From the NCBI GenBank assembly GCA_010405405.1, contig MU004238.1:1006374-1070373 (forward strand): 64,000 nt of DNA, read 5' to 3'. The notes under the pieces were generated by a model. The model saw nothing but the letters and a program-made list of their open reading frames with translations. It ran no database searches and was not told the DNA's origin. Below are positions 38,426 to 49,823 of this stretch, piece after piece (the first letter of the stretch is position 1; every line of letters starts with the position of its first letter). The DNA is from Microthyrium microscopicum. Taxonomy: Eukaryota > Ascomycota > Dothideomycetes > Microthyriales > Microthyriaceae. The translations under genes were made by a program, and so were the position numbers.

Positions 38426-39995
38426 ATGTTCGGACCATCAGTTTTGTTCCAAGCTCTTGCTTATTGGGTGCTGGTCGCCTCTTCTTCACAAGCTTATCAA
38501 GCGGCTGATCCCGTTGCGATATCGACCCTAGCGCCATACAACACAATTGCACCACCACCTGCATCAACACCGCGAACTCCTATCACACTCAATGGAAAGA
38601 GCCCAAAATTACCGAAGTCTGGTGTCATACAACCCCCAACGGCAGGGCATGGAGATGTTTGGCATCCTAAGGCCGGGTCCAAATTCCAAATTGTGCTTGG
38701 GCAGATGATTTTGAAGCTTGATCACGACACTCCGCTAGTTCCTGATGCCGAGATATTTGACATCGATATGTTTCATACTCCCAAGGAAGTTATTTCGGAG
38801 CTAAGTCGACGTGGGAAGAAAGTCATCTGCTATTTTTCGGCCGGTGGCACTGAGACTTGGAGACCTGATAATAAGGAGTTCAAAAAAGTGGATGTCGGAG
38901 ATACTATGAAGGAATGGAAGGGTGAACACTGGCTGGTATGTGTAGTATTGCAAGCCAATATGTGGTCGAGGCATAACCTGCGGAAGCACTTATTGGGCTT
39001 TTTCTTACAATGTCTTTTCTCTCAAGTTGCGGCTTTGTACCAAGGCTTGTGACTAGGAGCATGTTAAAAGACATCTCCCGTGGCAACGACTTTACCTAAC
39101 TTTTTATAGAACATTCGATCCGAAGATGTGTGGAGAGTCATGGAGAAGAGAATCAAGTACGCTTATGACAAAGGATGCAATGCGATTGATCCCGACAATC
39201 TCGGTAAGCAACACATGTTTTGTGCGTCAAGTACTCTTCTGAACCAATGTTAGATGCTTTTAACCACGAATCCAAGCGAGGAGGAGGCTTCAAACCGAAA
39301 CTAACCAAAGCCGACACTGTAGCCTACTTGGCTCGACTCTCGAATGAGGCAGCAAAATATGGCATGTCGACAGGCCTCAAAAATGTGGAGGAGCTTGTAA
39401 ACGACGTTTCGCAGTACGTGCACTTTGCAGTGAACGAAGAATGTGCATCGATGGTATGTTCCCTATGTTTTCGCCGGGAATCACACTAATATATACAGGA
39501 CAATAGTGATGGATGCGGTCCCTATCAAAAGTACAATTTTAGCATTTCTTATCTGTCAAACATGGATTGACGGATTTTCTAGATTCCTACTTTCCGGGAA
39601 ACCGGTATTTCATATCGAATATGTCAAAAACAGGGGTGGTAACGGTACCAATGTCCAGATAACAAGCACTAACAGATCTTTATCGAGATACGGAACTGCA
39701 GAGCTAGAAGCACTTTACTGTCAAAGGTCGATTCTAAAAGGGAAGACTCCTTTGGTGGCAAAGGCAGCAGACTTGCTCAGAGGCTCTACAGTGATCAAAG
39801 AGCTTGAACTGGGTGGATTCACATTGTTTTGTAAGTCACTATTTCACCATGCTTGATACTTGCGCTTATTTTCTTTAAGGCGATGGTAGCACTGCCATAA
39901 CACAGGTCTCTGCTGCTGGAGCTGAGAATGTTGATCTTATTGAAGACAAGCCTAAAGGTGGAAGCAAGCGTGGGGGAAAGGGTAGGTCTAATTGA
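38426..39995 (+). CDS. Secreted GH114 glycosidase, endo-alpha-1,4-polygalactosaminidase family
   Basis: Six exons (38426-38935, 39110-39203, 39254-39453, 39499-39530, 39583-39830, 39880-39995) encode 399 aa; exon 4 is only 32 nt. An N-terminal signal peptide (VLFQALAYWVLVASSSQAYQ) and a Pro/Thr-rich linker lead into a GH114 TIM barrel. Its landmarks are the strand FDIDMF (~112), KKVICYFSAGGTETWRPD, the conserved CNAIDPDNLD with Asp at 197, and VNEECA with Glu at 263-264, followed by GKPVFHIEY. Asp and Glu at such positions are the presumed catalytic pair of the family. Family member Ega3 of A. fumigatus cleaves galactosaminogalactan and is encoded next to gtb3 and agd3. Here the gene is about 28 kb from gtb3. 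Whether it is the Ega3 ortholog or a paralog cannot be settled from this window. The C-terminus is basic (KGGSKRGGKGRSN). Confidence 0.85.
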
Positions 39996-40354
39996 GTGAA
40001 TCTTGGCAAATCACCAGATCGAAATAATAGATCAAATGTATAGAGTATATTTATATGAATTAAGATCAAGCCTGGAGGCCAGCCCTCCGGATTTCATAAC
40101 TTCTCAACTCTCCATTTTCAGAAAGCCCCTGACAGTATAGGCGGTGGCGCAGGAGCCAAGATCTGCAGGTGGCGCGTGGAATCTCGGCCCGATAGGTATG
40201 GCGTCGGCTTCGGCGATTGAAAAACTGCGGGCACTATTTCGGTGACATCGACGTCTTCGTGTTTAATGATTTGCAATTGAGCAGCACACGTCCACGAATC
40301 TGCAACTTTCAATCCGACTCAATCGTTCTTTATAGACCTCACAAGGACCTTACA
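39996..40354. promoter_or_regulatory. Spacer and mcr1 promoter region
   Basis: A 360-base gap lies between two plus-strand genes. It should contain the mcr1 promoter. No specific site is named. Confidence 0.5.
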
Positions 40355-41653
40355 ATGTTTGCGCGAGGAGCTTTTCGAGCTGCCCCAGCTCTGCGAAGTG
40401 TTAGAATCCCCCGAACCTGACATAATCGAACTGATCTAACCATGTTCCAGAGCTTCCGCCAGTATAGTTCCAAAAACGCCCAAGAGCCTCTACAAGCCAA
40501 CGCTGGCAGACAAATTGCAATCGCTGGCGTGGCTGGATTAGCCGGATACTATGCTTACTCTACGCTGGGAGGATCCGCAAAACTGGCTGCGAAACAAGAG
40601 GCCGCGCCAGTCGCAGCTCCGAAAGTGTTTACCGGAGGTACTTAATATCCAGCTGAATAGACTGTGGTCCAAATGTACTAACAGCTCTTCCTCAAGGAGA
40701 TCAGGGATTCGTTTCTCTAAAGCTTGAGGAGGTTGAGAACATCAACCACAACACGAAGCGCTTCCGATTCAGCTTCGAAGATCCCAACTCCGTATCCGGC
40801 TTAACGATTGCTTGTAAGACGATACACTTTGAGTAATAGTCTAGTACTAACGTCTACAGCGGCCCTCCTAACCAAGTACCAGCAAGAGGGTCAAAAACCA
40901 GTGTAAGAACATGGAAATGGGCGAAAAAATGATACTAACCAGTTGTAGTGTGCGTCCTTATACACCCACGTCTGACGAAGGTACCAATAAACCCCAAAAA
41001 CCAAAAGTATTCCTCTAAGTGCAACCAGATACAAAAGGCTATTTGGACCTTATGGTGAAACACTATCCAAATGGCCCGATGTCAACCCATCTCCATGAAA
41101 TGAAGCCCGGGCAAAGGCTTGACTTTAAAGGTCCACTTCCGAAATACCAGTGGTCTGAGAACAAACACGAACACATCGCTTTCATTGCGGGTGGAACAGG
41201 TAAATATTTGTCAAGCCTAGAAGTCATGTTTGCTGACTTGTATCAGGAATTACACCCATGTTTCAAATTGCTCGAGCAATTTTCAATAACCCCAAGGACA
41301 AGACAAAGGTTTCTCTCATTTTCGGTAATGTCTCTGAAGCAGACATTCTTCTCAAAAAAGAGTTCGAGGAGCTAGAAAACGAGTACCCAAATCGCTTCAA
41401 GGCGTTCTATGTTTTAGACCAGGCACCCAAGGACTACACTGGAAGATATCAGACTGGCTTCATTACAAAGGACCTACTGAAAACAGTACTGCCTGCTCCC
41501 AGCGGGGGTGATGCCGTAAAGGTATTCGTGTGCGGTCCACCGGGCCTCTACAAGGCCATTTCTGGTGGCAAGAAAAGCCCGGCTGACCAGGGTGAACTCA
41601 CTGGTTACCTCCAAGAGCTAGGATATACCAAGGATCAAGTTTTCAAATTCTAG
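40355..41653 (+). CDS. mcr1: Mitochondrial NADH-cytochrome b5 reductase Mcr1
   Basis: Seven exons (40355-40399, 40451-40637, 40697-40813, 40860-40902, 40949-40980, 41029-41199, 41247-41653) encode 333 aa; introns are 46-59 nt. The N-terminus is a mitochondrial presequence ([22 protein letters not shown]), then a membrane anchor ([19 protein letters not shown], ~37-55). The FAD domain shows the RPYTPTSDE binding motif and [14 protein letters not shown]. The NADH domain has [16 protein letters not shown] and the CGPPGLY motif (~293), ending in VFKF. Mcr1 is an FAD enzyme that passes electrons from NADH to cytochrome b5 or, in yeast, in the intermembrane space to support ergosterol synthesis and D-erythroascorbate recycling; dual outer-membrane and intermembrane-space forms are known there. 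The first intron has a GTTAGA donor, slightly unusual, but the joined frame fits. Confidence 0.94.
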
Positions 41654-43849
41654 ACTAATGATTACCCACATTGTACATTAGAAGCAAGATAGACGTCGAA
41701 GCGAGCGCACAAATACGTGTCAGAGAATAGAGACTCAGAACCGTTCAATCGCCACTTTTGAGGGTGCTGTCAAAGAGCGCCAATCGCTTCCTTTCATCTT
41801 CACACTCATGAAAACAAAGTTGCGAAATACTTCCTGGTTCTGGCTTGTAAACACCTGGCACAATGTCTAACAGCAACGAGGCTGGTCCTGTGAGGCTTCA
41901 GCGCGCACATGTGAAGTAAAGGCTAGTGCTAAATGCTTCGAACCAGGAGGCATTAGACTCTTCAGCCGAGGGGGCGTGATTGGGAAGGCTAATAATAGAT
42001 GATTATTGATCTGGAGAGCTCAATATTCATGCCAGCCTTCCGTTCAGTAACGCAACCAGGGAAAGCGAGTCACGCCATTGCGACTTCGTGTGATGAATGA
42101 CTGCAAATACTACTTGCAGCTATCAAATCCCCAAAGTCGTATGCTGTCTCTTACTCTCACTAAAGGCTTCGATGCCTAGATTGATCGCGCAGTTGTATCT
42201 GTTGCCTTTGGCATGTTCCGTATCAAAAGATATTGCAAATAGGATGACTGTTTTTAGCACTATGCTTGTGGACCGACGAAGCCAAATTAAGCCATAGTAG
42301 GTGATGAATAATCTCGCCATATAAGCCTAATGATTTGACGTGACCGCAGTGATATGCTTAGTTAATTCGGCCTCAACACTTACACATGGAAGCATAGGTA
42401 CCGGATGCGTCGGGAATAACACCATGCTTCCACTTGCGACTCGACAACTACTCAATAAAGTCATGGTGAGATTCTCTTTCACCCACCATGATTGAAGCAG
42501 CTCTCGTACAGTGCAATATCCACTTGCGGTAGATCTAGACCTCGCAAGCAAAAGCGAGAGAGACATGTTGGAAAACATGTCAGGTCACGCTTATCGCGTT
42601 AAGAATGGACTCTTTTGACATACCACATACCGTTGCATGACGACACACATCGCGATATGTTTCGCGGGGTAGAGTGCGTCTAAATATGGTTTTGAAAACA
42701 GACTATCGACTGTTAGTGGTGTTGTAGCAGCAATACGAGGCTAGGATGGGTAAGTGTACGCAAGGTGTGGCGTCGTATACAATTGCTGACAGAAGGTTTG
42801 AGATATTGGCAAGTATTGTACCAAAGTCCTCGCAGATGGTCTCATACATACTTCATATACCTTGTCTAAATATTGGTAAACTGCTCAGGATACAGTCACG
42901 TTACCACTACTATCGCGATCATGGTTCATACAGGTGATTCGATACCACATGGTAAGGACTTCTACAAGTACCCGGTTCGTCATGGCAAGGGCTTTTAATG
43001 AGTTTGCGGTCAAGTCCTCTCTCCTATACAGGACTACTGCGACTTGGAAGTTGACATGCTTAAGCATCGGTGCTTGGCGCAAGGTAGCATTTTCCAACGT
43101 GACGTTCCTGCAGGGGAACGGTGAGTGGTAGAAGGATGAAAATGCTCTTTCCAGAATGCAAGGTCGCAAAAACGTGGAGGCTATTTTTAGATCTATTTTT
43201 AGCACTCCCACGTTGCTGCGCCTCGAGTTGAACAACCACTCTCCAGCGAGTCCAGCCGCACCATACAATTTTTGCATCGATTTTTCCAAGCTTTGCCGAC
43301 TCTTCACCGCCAATCATACAGCTTCACCTAGATCGCTACCTAACTGTCGGACGTGTCCGTAAGGCTGGTTGAAGCCACTGCGGTGGCGCGACTTGAGACC
43401 CTACCGCATGGAGAAATCGCTGGCGCAACTGTCCTCTAGTGCCGGTGTTCATTGCCTTAACTTCACGAGGCTGGTGGGGAAAGACTTTTCGTATTTGGAC
43501 AGGCGTGGATTTGCTGTATGTGACCCCCAGGTGACATTGCCTAGCCAATACGCGGTATCATTGGATCCGATATGGTATCCTCTTCGGGTAGATGGCGATG
43601 CTAAATTTACTAATCCTCCAGCTTTGGAACGAGATGGATCATTTTCGTATGCTGGGTGATTCATATAAGAGTCTACCTTGCTCATGATGGTAGCACTTAG
43701 AATATCATTCAATTTCAACGTCTTCTATCTCCATATCTCTAATATTTTCAATATCTAACCCCAGTCTATCGCTTGTCTCAACCGTTCGATATCATTACAC
43801 ACTGTCGCTCTAATCAATTGCAATATCCAACTACAAGTTGATTCTAAAT
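41654..43849. other. Long intergenic region without a supported gene
   Basis: About 2.2 kb separate mcr1 and the Ser/Thr-rich gene. Short frames occur on both strands between 42,900 and 43,660, including a 96-aa plus-strand frame at 43369-43659. None has a recognisable domain or splice context. A decayed gene is possible around 43.0-43.7 kb. Confidence 0.4.
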
Positions 43850-44905
43850 ATGCGCGGAACTACTACTTTCATGCTCGCTGCAGCCTGGGCAGGCCTTGCG
43901 CAAGCTGGCGGATACAAGAAGTAAGTTTGATATCGATCCATCTCATTCATATTCATACTAATACGAAACAGCGCAACATCATCCGCCATTGCATCATCAT
44001 CTTCAGCGTCCACTCTGCCATCATCTAGCCTAGTCTCCTCCAGCAGCTACGCCTCCAGCTCCTCCGCTTCAACAACCAGCAAACCACACAGCTCAGGCTC
44101 AGCGTCCATCTCCAGCACAGCATCACTCAGCAGTTCCTCCAGCTCCACTGGCCCCGAAACACTCACCACCTACACCACTACGACCCTCTGCCCCATCACA
44201 TCAACCTATCTATCCGGTTCCTCCGTCATCCGCTCTACCAGCTACACCACCAGCACTATTACCGTGACCAGCTGCGTCCACGGATGCCACCAGAACCCGC
44301 CTCCACCACCACCAACTAGCACACCGACCACCGCTCCAACGCTACCCACTGGACCGCAAACGATCGTGTCCACACAGACAAAATTCGTGCCATGCAGCAC
44401 ACCCATCATCGGTCCAGGCGGAGAGACACAGTACTACAGTACTTGGCTGACAGCGACATACATCCCAACGACAATCGTAACATATGTGCATGCGACACCA
44501 ACTACTACACCTGTCACTACACCAGCGACCTGTGAGGCCGCAACCGTGACCAAAACAGTTACTGTCGTGGCGACTATTACTGCTTACCCTGGCAACGGTG
44601 GTAATGGCGGTAATTGGCAGAGCCCACCACCCAACAACGGCGGAAATGGACAGAGCCCACCACCCAACAACGGCGGCAATGGACAGAGCCCACCACCAAA
44701 CAACGGCGGCAATGGCCAGAGCCCACCACCAAACAACGGCGGAAGCGGCGGAAACCCACCACCACCAAACAACGGCGGCAACGGCGGCCACGCACACCCC
44801 ACAGGAAGCAGCAGTGCCACTAAGCCATCCGGTACCGGGAACGCCGGCTCTTCCATTGCCAGCAGTGTTTACCATAAGCCAACCTTGAGTGCCAAGGGCT
44901 GGTAA
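43850..44905 (+). CDS. Secreted Ser/Thr-rich cell-surface protein with PPPNNGGNGQS repeats
   Basis: Two exons (43850-43920, 43972-44905; 51-nt intron) encode 334 aa. A signal peptide (MLAAAWAGLAQAG) precedes a mucin-like stretch that is more than half Ser and Thr (~30-90). Next comes a middle part with four or more Cys in TTLCPITSTYLSG-, VTSCVHGCHQNPP- and VPCSTPIIGPGG-type contexts. These resemble the Thr/Ser-rich Cys modules of fungal wall glycoproteins. Then come four 11-residue repeats (core QSPPPNNGGNG) and related Pro/Gly/Asn units up to ~305. There is no C-terminal hydrophobic tail, so GPI anchoring is not supported by the sequence as read. It is probably a heavily O-glycosylated wall or secreted protein. 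Precise function is unknown. Confidence 0.75.
44618..44749. repeat. 33-bp in-frame tandem repeat, four copies
   Basis: Copies start at 44618, 44651, 44684 and 44717, each 33 bp. They encode the QSPPPNNGGNG unit of the surface protein. The copies differ by only a few, mostly silent, bases, pointing to recent expansion by slippage or unequal exchange. A degenerate continuation runs to about 44,795. Confidence 0.85.
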
Positions 44906-45336
44906 AATGGCGAATATGTTAATGAGATAAAGTGTTGAGATGAAAAGGATTGTATATTTGCATGACAGCATGGCGTTTGGGGAGAGCGGAAACTCTCACA
45001 CAAGGCTTCCACTGGCCATCATTGCAGTGAAGATCCTATAGGATATAGAATTAGTCATTTTACCAAAACTTATTTGTAATAACTTAATATATCTTTCGCT
45101 TCGAACATTCTTGGTTTTCTGATGCTTGATTTGGTTGTGAGTATGGGTCTAGAAGTATTGGAGTCAGAAGCAAACGCTAGAGAAGTTTTGAAATGGAGCT
45201 TGTGATTGAGATGCTGAATATTAGCGCTAAGGGTTCAAGTACAGTACAATAACACCAGGTGTGTATGCATCCAACTAAAATAGGTATCGTTAATTCATTC
45301 CATGACGGAAGACGCCCATCTGACCCTCAAACGTCA
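44906..45336. other. Convergent 3' intergenic region
   Basis: A 430-base gap lies between two genes that face each other. It is moderately AT-rich, as expected for 3' UTRs. No gene or RNA is supported. Confidence 0.5.
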
Positions 45337-46648
45337 TCAGAGATAAACGGATTTTGCTTCTTTTGGATGTGACTCGGCAGGACAGTATGGACACTTGAAG
45401 CGTGCGTTTTTGCTAATACTCTTCAGACTCTCGTAGCAAATGACGTGTCCACATGGCATCATCTTTGGCGGATTTGCATCCGTCGCTTGTTCCTTGCTGA
45501 CAGGACACACAAAGATAGAGTGGAACATGTAATCCGGAGGTAGGGGGATTTCGACAGGTAATTCTTCCTGCGTAGTCCACTCGGTGCGTTTGGTGCGCAT
45601 GATACTGCGTACTTTGGAGAGAATAGGGAGTGCGATGGAGCCAGCAGTGCAGGCGATGAAAAGTGGAGATGAGGGTGAGAGGCCAAGCAGGGAGCAAAAC
45701 TCGCGGGTGAATGAGCTACAGACGTCATCCCAAGCTGCATATGGTGAAAAGAGGTCTGCGTAAGGCGAATCAGGCATGTTTTGCCAATACGCCATAGCGC
45801 CAACGAGTTTATGTATGTCTGCCATGTAACGGTCTTGGAAGGGTGCAAAAGCCTCGCGAGCGTATGTAGCGGCGCGGAGAACGCTGGCTGGGTACCCAGT
45901 ATCATCTGCATCCATGTCTACATCGCCTTCGAAGTTGCCGTTGCCATCATAGCCTAGGAATAAAGAGACAAAGCGTAGGCGGCAAAGCTCGAATTCTAGA
46001 TTGCTACCTCTGCTCTCAAGCTGTTCCGAGTGATTCGTTGCCCATGTTATGGCCGGATCTAGGTTCTGCTTATTCTTGAGTTCGTCTAGGATGTGGTACA
46101 TTTCTGCGAATTGTGCTTGTAGTCGCTCGCTTTTGATTTCCCATGATAGCTCTTGTTTATCTGTGCGTGGATTGGGGGACTTTATCCCAGAATGTCCGTT
46201 GATTGTGCTCGCTTCGTTGGCTTCGCGGAAGAAGGTGGAAGCGACATCGAATTGACCTTCTCGGAGTAGGTGCATAGCAATCGCGCGATTTATGAGGTAG
46301 GACTGAGAGGCGAGGGCATCTTCTTCATCGTCATCAACGGGTAACTTCCATACCTAGAATGATTAGACGAAAGACATCATGGTAAAAAGGGAAACATACC
46401 TTATTCAAGGCTTTCTCATAGGATTTTGACGCAGAGTTCACGTCCTTTAAGTTGCTGTTGGCAACATCGAAGGAGGACTTTATGCCGGATTTCGCTTTTG
46501 TAATGTGCAAAGGGGTGCCATTGGGGTTGGCGACAATATCGGCTCGGGCTTTCTCTAGTGCAGCCAGGACTTGTTGCATGGAATCTTGAGTTTTGGAGAA
46601 GCTAGCTTTATTGGCAAACCGCGCATGTTCTTTCATAAGATCATCCAT
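45337..46648 (-). CDS. rmd5: GID/CTLH ubiquitin ligase RING subunit Rmd5 (Gid2)
   Basis: Two exons on the minus strand (46648-46400, 46353-45337; 46-nt intron with GTATGT donor and TAG acceptor) encode 421 aa. The N-terminus MDDLMKEHARFANKASFSK is typical of Rmd5. A LisH/CTLH-CRA helical region follows (YLINRAIAMHLLREGQFDVASTFFREA, then the CRA block with AFAPFQDRYMADIHKLVGAM). The C-terminus is a degenerate RING: CPVSKEQ..., MMPCGHVICYESL and KCPYCPAE. In yeast, Rmd5 pairs with Fyv10/Gid9 as the catalytic RING of the GID E3 ligase that degrades gluconeogenic enzymes. The start at 46648 was preferred because the family begins close to this Met, although the frame stays open upstream to 46807. 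Confidence 0.88.
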
Positions 46649-47297
46649 AGCGACTGATTGTATTGCTGGTATAGGAGAGTCTGAGAAGAGGGTTTCAAGG
46701 TTGGTTGCAGTGGCGTCGGTCGGGAGAGCCAAGATATCCCAAAGTGAAGATGGGGAGTGTTTGCATACTGTCACCAGGCAGAAAGAGAGAAGATATGCAG
46801 GCAACACAGGAGCTCAGCAGGTACCCCAGATTGATACAGTCTTGAAGATCTGTATTGTATCCCTTGCAAAAAAAGAGATCAAAAGTCGATAGAGAGTGGT
46901 GTTGGCGGGTGTGTCGATAGAGCACGAGATGTAGTAGAGATGACATGACTAGCTGGCAGCCGATGCTGATCTTGCAGGGGTCTCACCCTCAAATATGAGT
47001 AAGCATTATCATGATTGGTAGGAACGTGGAAACATCCAGCACTGAGAGGAACGGAAAGGGAAGCTCTGGGTGGAAATGCCAAGACTTTCCTACACATTAA
47101 ACTTACCGGTAATGATCTGCCTTGTCTGCATGTGATGCATCTCAATGTTTGTGTTGTCTCAAAGCTCTCCAACTCACAAACTAAGCGACACCAAGTCTAG
47201 CAGCCTTACACCCCAGCCAGCACCCTACCCATCCTTTCACTCATGTAGTAACACAACAAAAATATGAGTTGGCCACCATCAAGCTCCTCCGCCCCTC
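46649..47297. promoter_or_regulatory. Divergent promoter region of rmd5 and the STB6-like gene
   Basis: 650 bases lie between two divergent genes and must carry both promoters. An upstream ATG at 47263 opens a short frame that is out of frame with the STB6-like start at 47298. It could act as a small overlapping uORF. No other motif is defensible. Confidence 0.45.
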
Positions 47298-49823
47298 ATG
47301 GCTGCCTCCAAGCTGGCCGCGCCCGCGAACCATCAACGCTTCGTCTTTACCGATCCCATAGCTGTTCGCTACTTGGAAGAAGATCCTGCCACCCATTTAC
47401 TTGCTCGCCGAGAAACGTTACATGGCTATGAGTCCTATCTAGTCGAACAATGGGCCTGCTCGCGCAAGGATCCCACCTTTACCATCACCACATATACTGG
47501 AGAAGAGACCAGCAAGGTTGTTGTTGGTGTGCTGAGTGTTCCGACAGATGAATCAACCTGGAGCCAGCGACTCAAGGTCTATTTTCAGAGTTTGAACAAA
47601 TATCATGCGAGAAAAAAAGAGACTTATTTAGGGACTATTATGATTACGAATCTGAGCGGATTTCCTTCATCCTTGACTGTTATTCCCATTCCAGGAGGAG
47701 ATATCCGTGCGAATCGTGAGGCATTTTTTGTCAATGAAGATTTGAAGAGGCTGGGTTGTTCTGGACGTGTTGGCCTGACTTTGAGTCCAGCATCATCTGC
47801 AACAGCAGCCAAATTCTATCAACTCTATAGAGTCAGCGACAAGAACCCTCTAAACCTAGCCGTCATTGAACTAGTTAAGCTTTGTCAGACTGCTTTGCTT
47901 CTCTTTGGCAATATCGAATCCGAATACGTGGATGGACTGCTCTGCGATGTTACAGAAAAAGCCATTAACGACTGGTGGCTTGAATTTGGATCCGAATACT
48001 ACAATGTAGAACCCCATGATGGCATTCTTGGGCCCACTACTGTCTCTGCACTACTCGGCCTGTTAACTGGAGCTCGCAACAGGCTTCATGCATACGGCGC
48101 ACCAATATCAAAGGATGTCTTCGATCTCGAGCACACGAAGAGAGCTATCGCATACTTTCAAAAAGGGCATAGACTGCCTAAAACAAGAAGGCTTGATCGA
48201 CAAACACTTTCTCGGATACATCGGTCAACCGCAAAAGCTGCGAGTGGAGATGGATGGTTTGTGCCAAAGGCAGTCAAGTCTACAGTGGCCGAGTTGAGCG
48301 GAAAGGGCGGCGAGATGGTCATGGACATAGTCCGCTCTGGAAACAAAACAGGAATCGCAGACGTGGAAACTGTGGACATTGAGCAGTTCGTACAACAAGT
48401 CCAAGGTTCAAGATCAAAATGGTTATGGCAAGGCAAGCCAAGAAAGACGACAATAAACGAAAATGTTCGCTCCGATCAAGCAAGACAATCGCCTATATCA
48501 CCAAATAATCAGGCTCGAGAATGGGCCACTAATGCAATGTCACCTTCCACTTCCAATCCAGCAGATAATATCGAGGAGCGAGATCGCAACCGACTTTCCA
48601 AGAAACAACCAGAGACAGCAAGTCATTATCGTCAGCATGACTCTAGTCGCGGATTAGGAAGGATTAAAGATGCGGTTGGTTTGCGTCATGCGACAAAGCC
48701 CTTTCGCGATGGGCCCGACAAGTATGGACTGGATGGTTCAAGTAGTAATGTACAATCAACACAATCAACCGCAGCATCCTCATTTCGAATGCCTCCAACC
48801 ACATTTGCAGGAGAGTCTACTATTGTAGAAACATCAGAGACGGCCCTTTCTCAACCAGAGTCCGTAGCTACATTGCAGGAACCAAGATTTACAAAAATAC
48901 TGAGTGAAACGCCGGTTGACGATCATTCCGCTTACTTGGAACACGTGGAGCCGCCGTCGGATGAAGAACGAGGACTGGAAGTAGAAGTTGGACCGGTACC
49001 TTTTGCAATGTCACCATATCGGTCAGCGAGCCCGTCCATAGCCGGGTCAATGTACAGAGGAGTGGATTTAGATGAGCTATTTGACAAGAACGATGGCACG
49101 GCCATTAGAATCGGGCCATCATTTAAGAGAACCCACAGTTTCTCGCGATGCGAGGGCATGGATCAGGCAAAGCATGCATCGAAATGGCCCCGGCACTTAT
49201 CGTTCAGCTTGGCCGAGGACAGCGTGCTTACCTGGGAGCGGCTGGATGAGCCCTTGGATGGTGATGAAGAGGGTGTGCTCGCAGGATTGACGAGTGCGAT
49301 GCAGTCAAATAGGATACGCGAGGGCTTGCTGGAACTGCAGGTGGAGGTAGCCGACTGGGTCAGTGCGGAGCTGGTCAAGGTTGAGCAGCTGCAACGGTCC
49401 CTGGACAGCGATCAGAAGGAACTGGATGATTTATATTACCACAAGTCCGAGGAGTATCGGGAACTTGCAAGCGGATCGAACGAGGTGATGGTGTTTGAAC
49501 GCGGGCAGCTGGAGGAGGCGGCCAAGGAAATTGAAGTACTGGGCGCTAAACTCGAGTATGAAATTAACGTGGTACGCGGCAAAGTTGAAGATGTGGAGGA
49601 TGGGGTTGTCGAGTTTGAACGACAGGTTGTCATGGTGGAAAACCGGGTTGTGGAGCTGGAAAGAGCAATGGAACCAAAGGAGGGATGGATGCACTGGATG
49701 CGGCGCGTGCTAACTGGCATTGGGAAGGAGACTGAGGAACCAAAGAGGGCGAAAGACATGGCAACGGCGCAGTCCGAATCCAGGTCGACGATGGACGGGA
49801 AAGACACGGCATCGAGCAAATGA
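47298..49823 (+). CDS. STB6-like (Sin3-binding protein family) coiled-coil protein
   Basis: A single exon encodes 841 aa. Residues ~10-330 form the STB6/STB2-like N-terminal domain of fungi, with FVFTDPIAVRYLEEDP, HGYESYLVEQWACSR, then VVVGVLSVPTD and a helical part containing YFQKGHRLPKTRRLDRQTLSRIH that resembles a peptidoglycan-binding-like fold. A long disordered Ser/Thr-rich linker follows (~390-660). The C-terminal ~675-820 is a strong coiled coil (VEVADWVSAELVKVEQLQRSL, VVEFERQVVMVENRVVELERA) ending with WMHWMRRVLTGIGK, an amphipathic helix. Yeast Stb2/Stb6 were found as Sin3-interacting proteins, but the role of filamentous-fungal homologs is poorly known. The family assignment is by pattern memory. 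Confidence 0.7.
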   Translation: MAASKLAAPANHQRFVFTDPIAVRYLEEDPATHLLARRETLHGYESYLVEQWACSRKDPTFTITTYTGEETSKVVVGVLSVPTDESTWSQRLKVYFQSLNKYHARKKETYLGTIMITNLSGFPSSLTVIPIPGGDIRANREAFFVNEDLKRLGCSGRVGLTLSPASSATAAKFYQLYRVSDKNPLNLAVIELVKLCQTALLLFGNIESEYVDGLLCDVTEKAINDWWLEFGSEYYNVEPHDGILGPTTVSALLGLLTGARNRLHAYGAPISKDVFDLEHTKRAIAYFQKGHRLPKTRRLDRQTLSRIHRSTAKAASGDGWFVPKAVKSTVAELSGKGGEMVMDIVRSGNKTGIADVETVDIEQFVQQVQGSRSKWLWQGKPRKTTINENVRSDQARQSPISPNNQAREWATNAMSPSTSNPADNIEERDRNRLSKKQPETASHYRQHDSSRGLGRIKDAVGLRHATKPFRDGPDKYGLDGSSSNVQSTQSTAASSFRMPPTTFAGESTIVETSETALSQPESVATLQEPRFTKILSETPVDDHSAYLEHVEPPSDEERGLEVEVGPVPFAMSPYRSASPSIAGSMYRGVDLDELFDKNDGTAIRIGPSFKRTHSFSRCEGMDQAKHASKWPRHLSFSLAEDSVLTWERLDEPLDGDEEGVLAGLTSAMQSNRIREGLLELQVEVADWVSAELVKVEQLQRSLDSDQKELDDLYYHKSEEYRELASGSNEVMVFERGQLEEAAKEIEVLGAKLEYEINVVRGKVEDVEDGVVEFERQVVMVENRVVELERAMEPKEGWMHWMRRVLTGIGKETEEPKRAKDMATAQSESRSTMDGKDTASSK

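Noticed and set aside
43000-43660. A possible F-box/LRR-like gene remnant on the plus strand
   Set aside because: A few Leu-rich stretches looked repeat-like, but frames change repeatedly with no acceptable introns and no F-box was found.
44342-44971. Long minus-strand frames antisense to the Ser/Thr-rich surface gene
   Set aside because: They arise because the 33-bp repeat is open in several frames; the translations are Trp/Val/Gly repeats with no start context.
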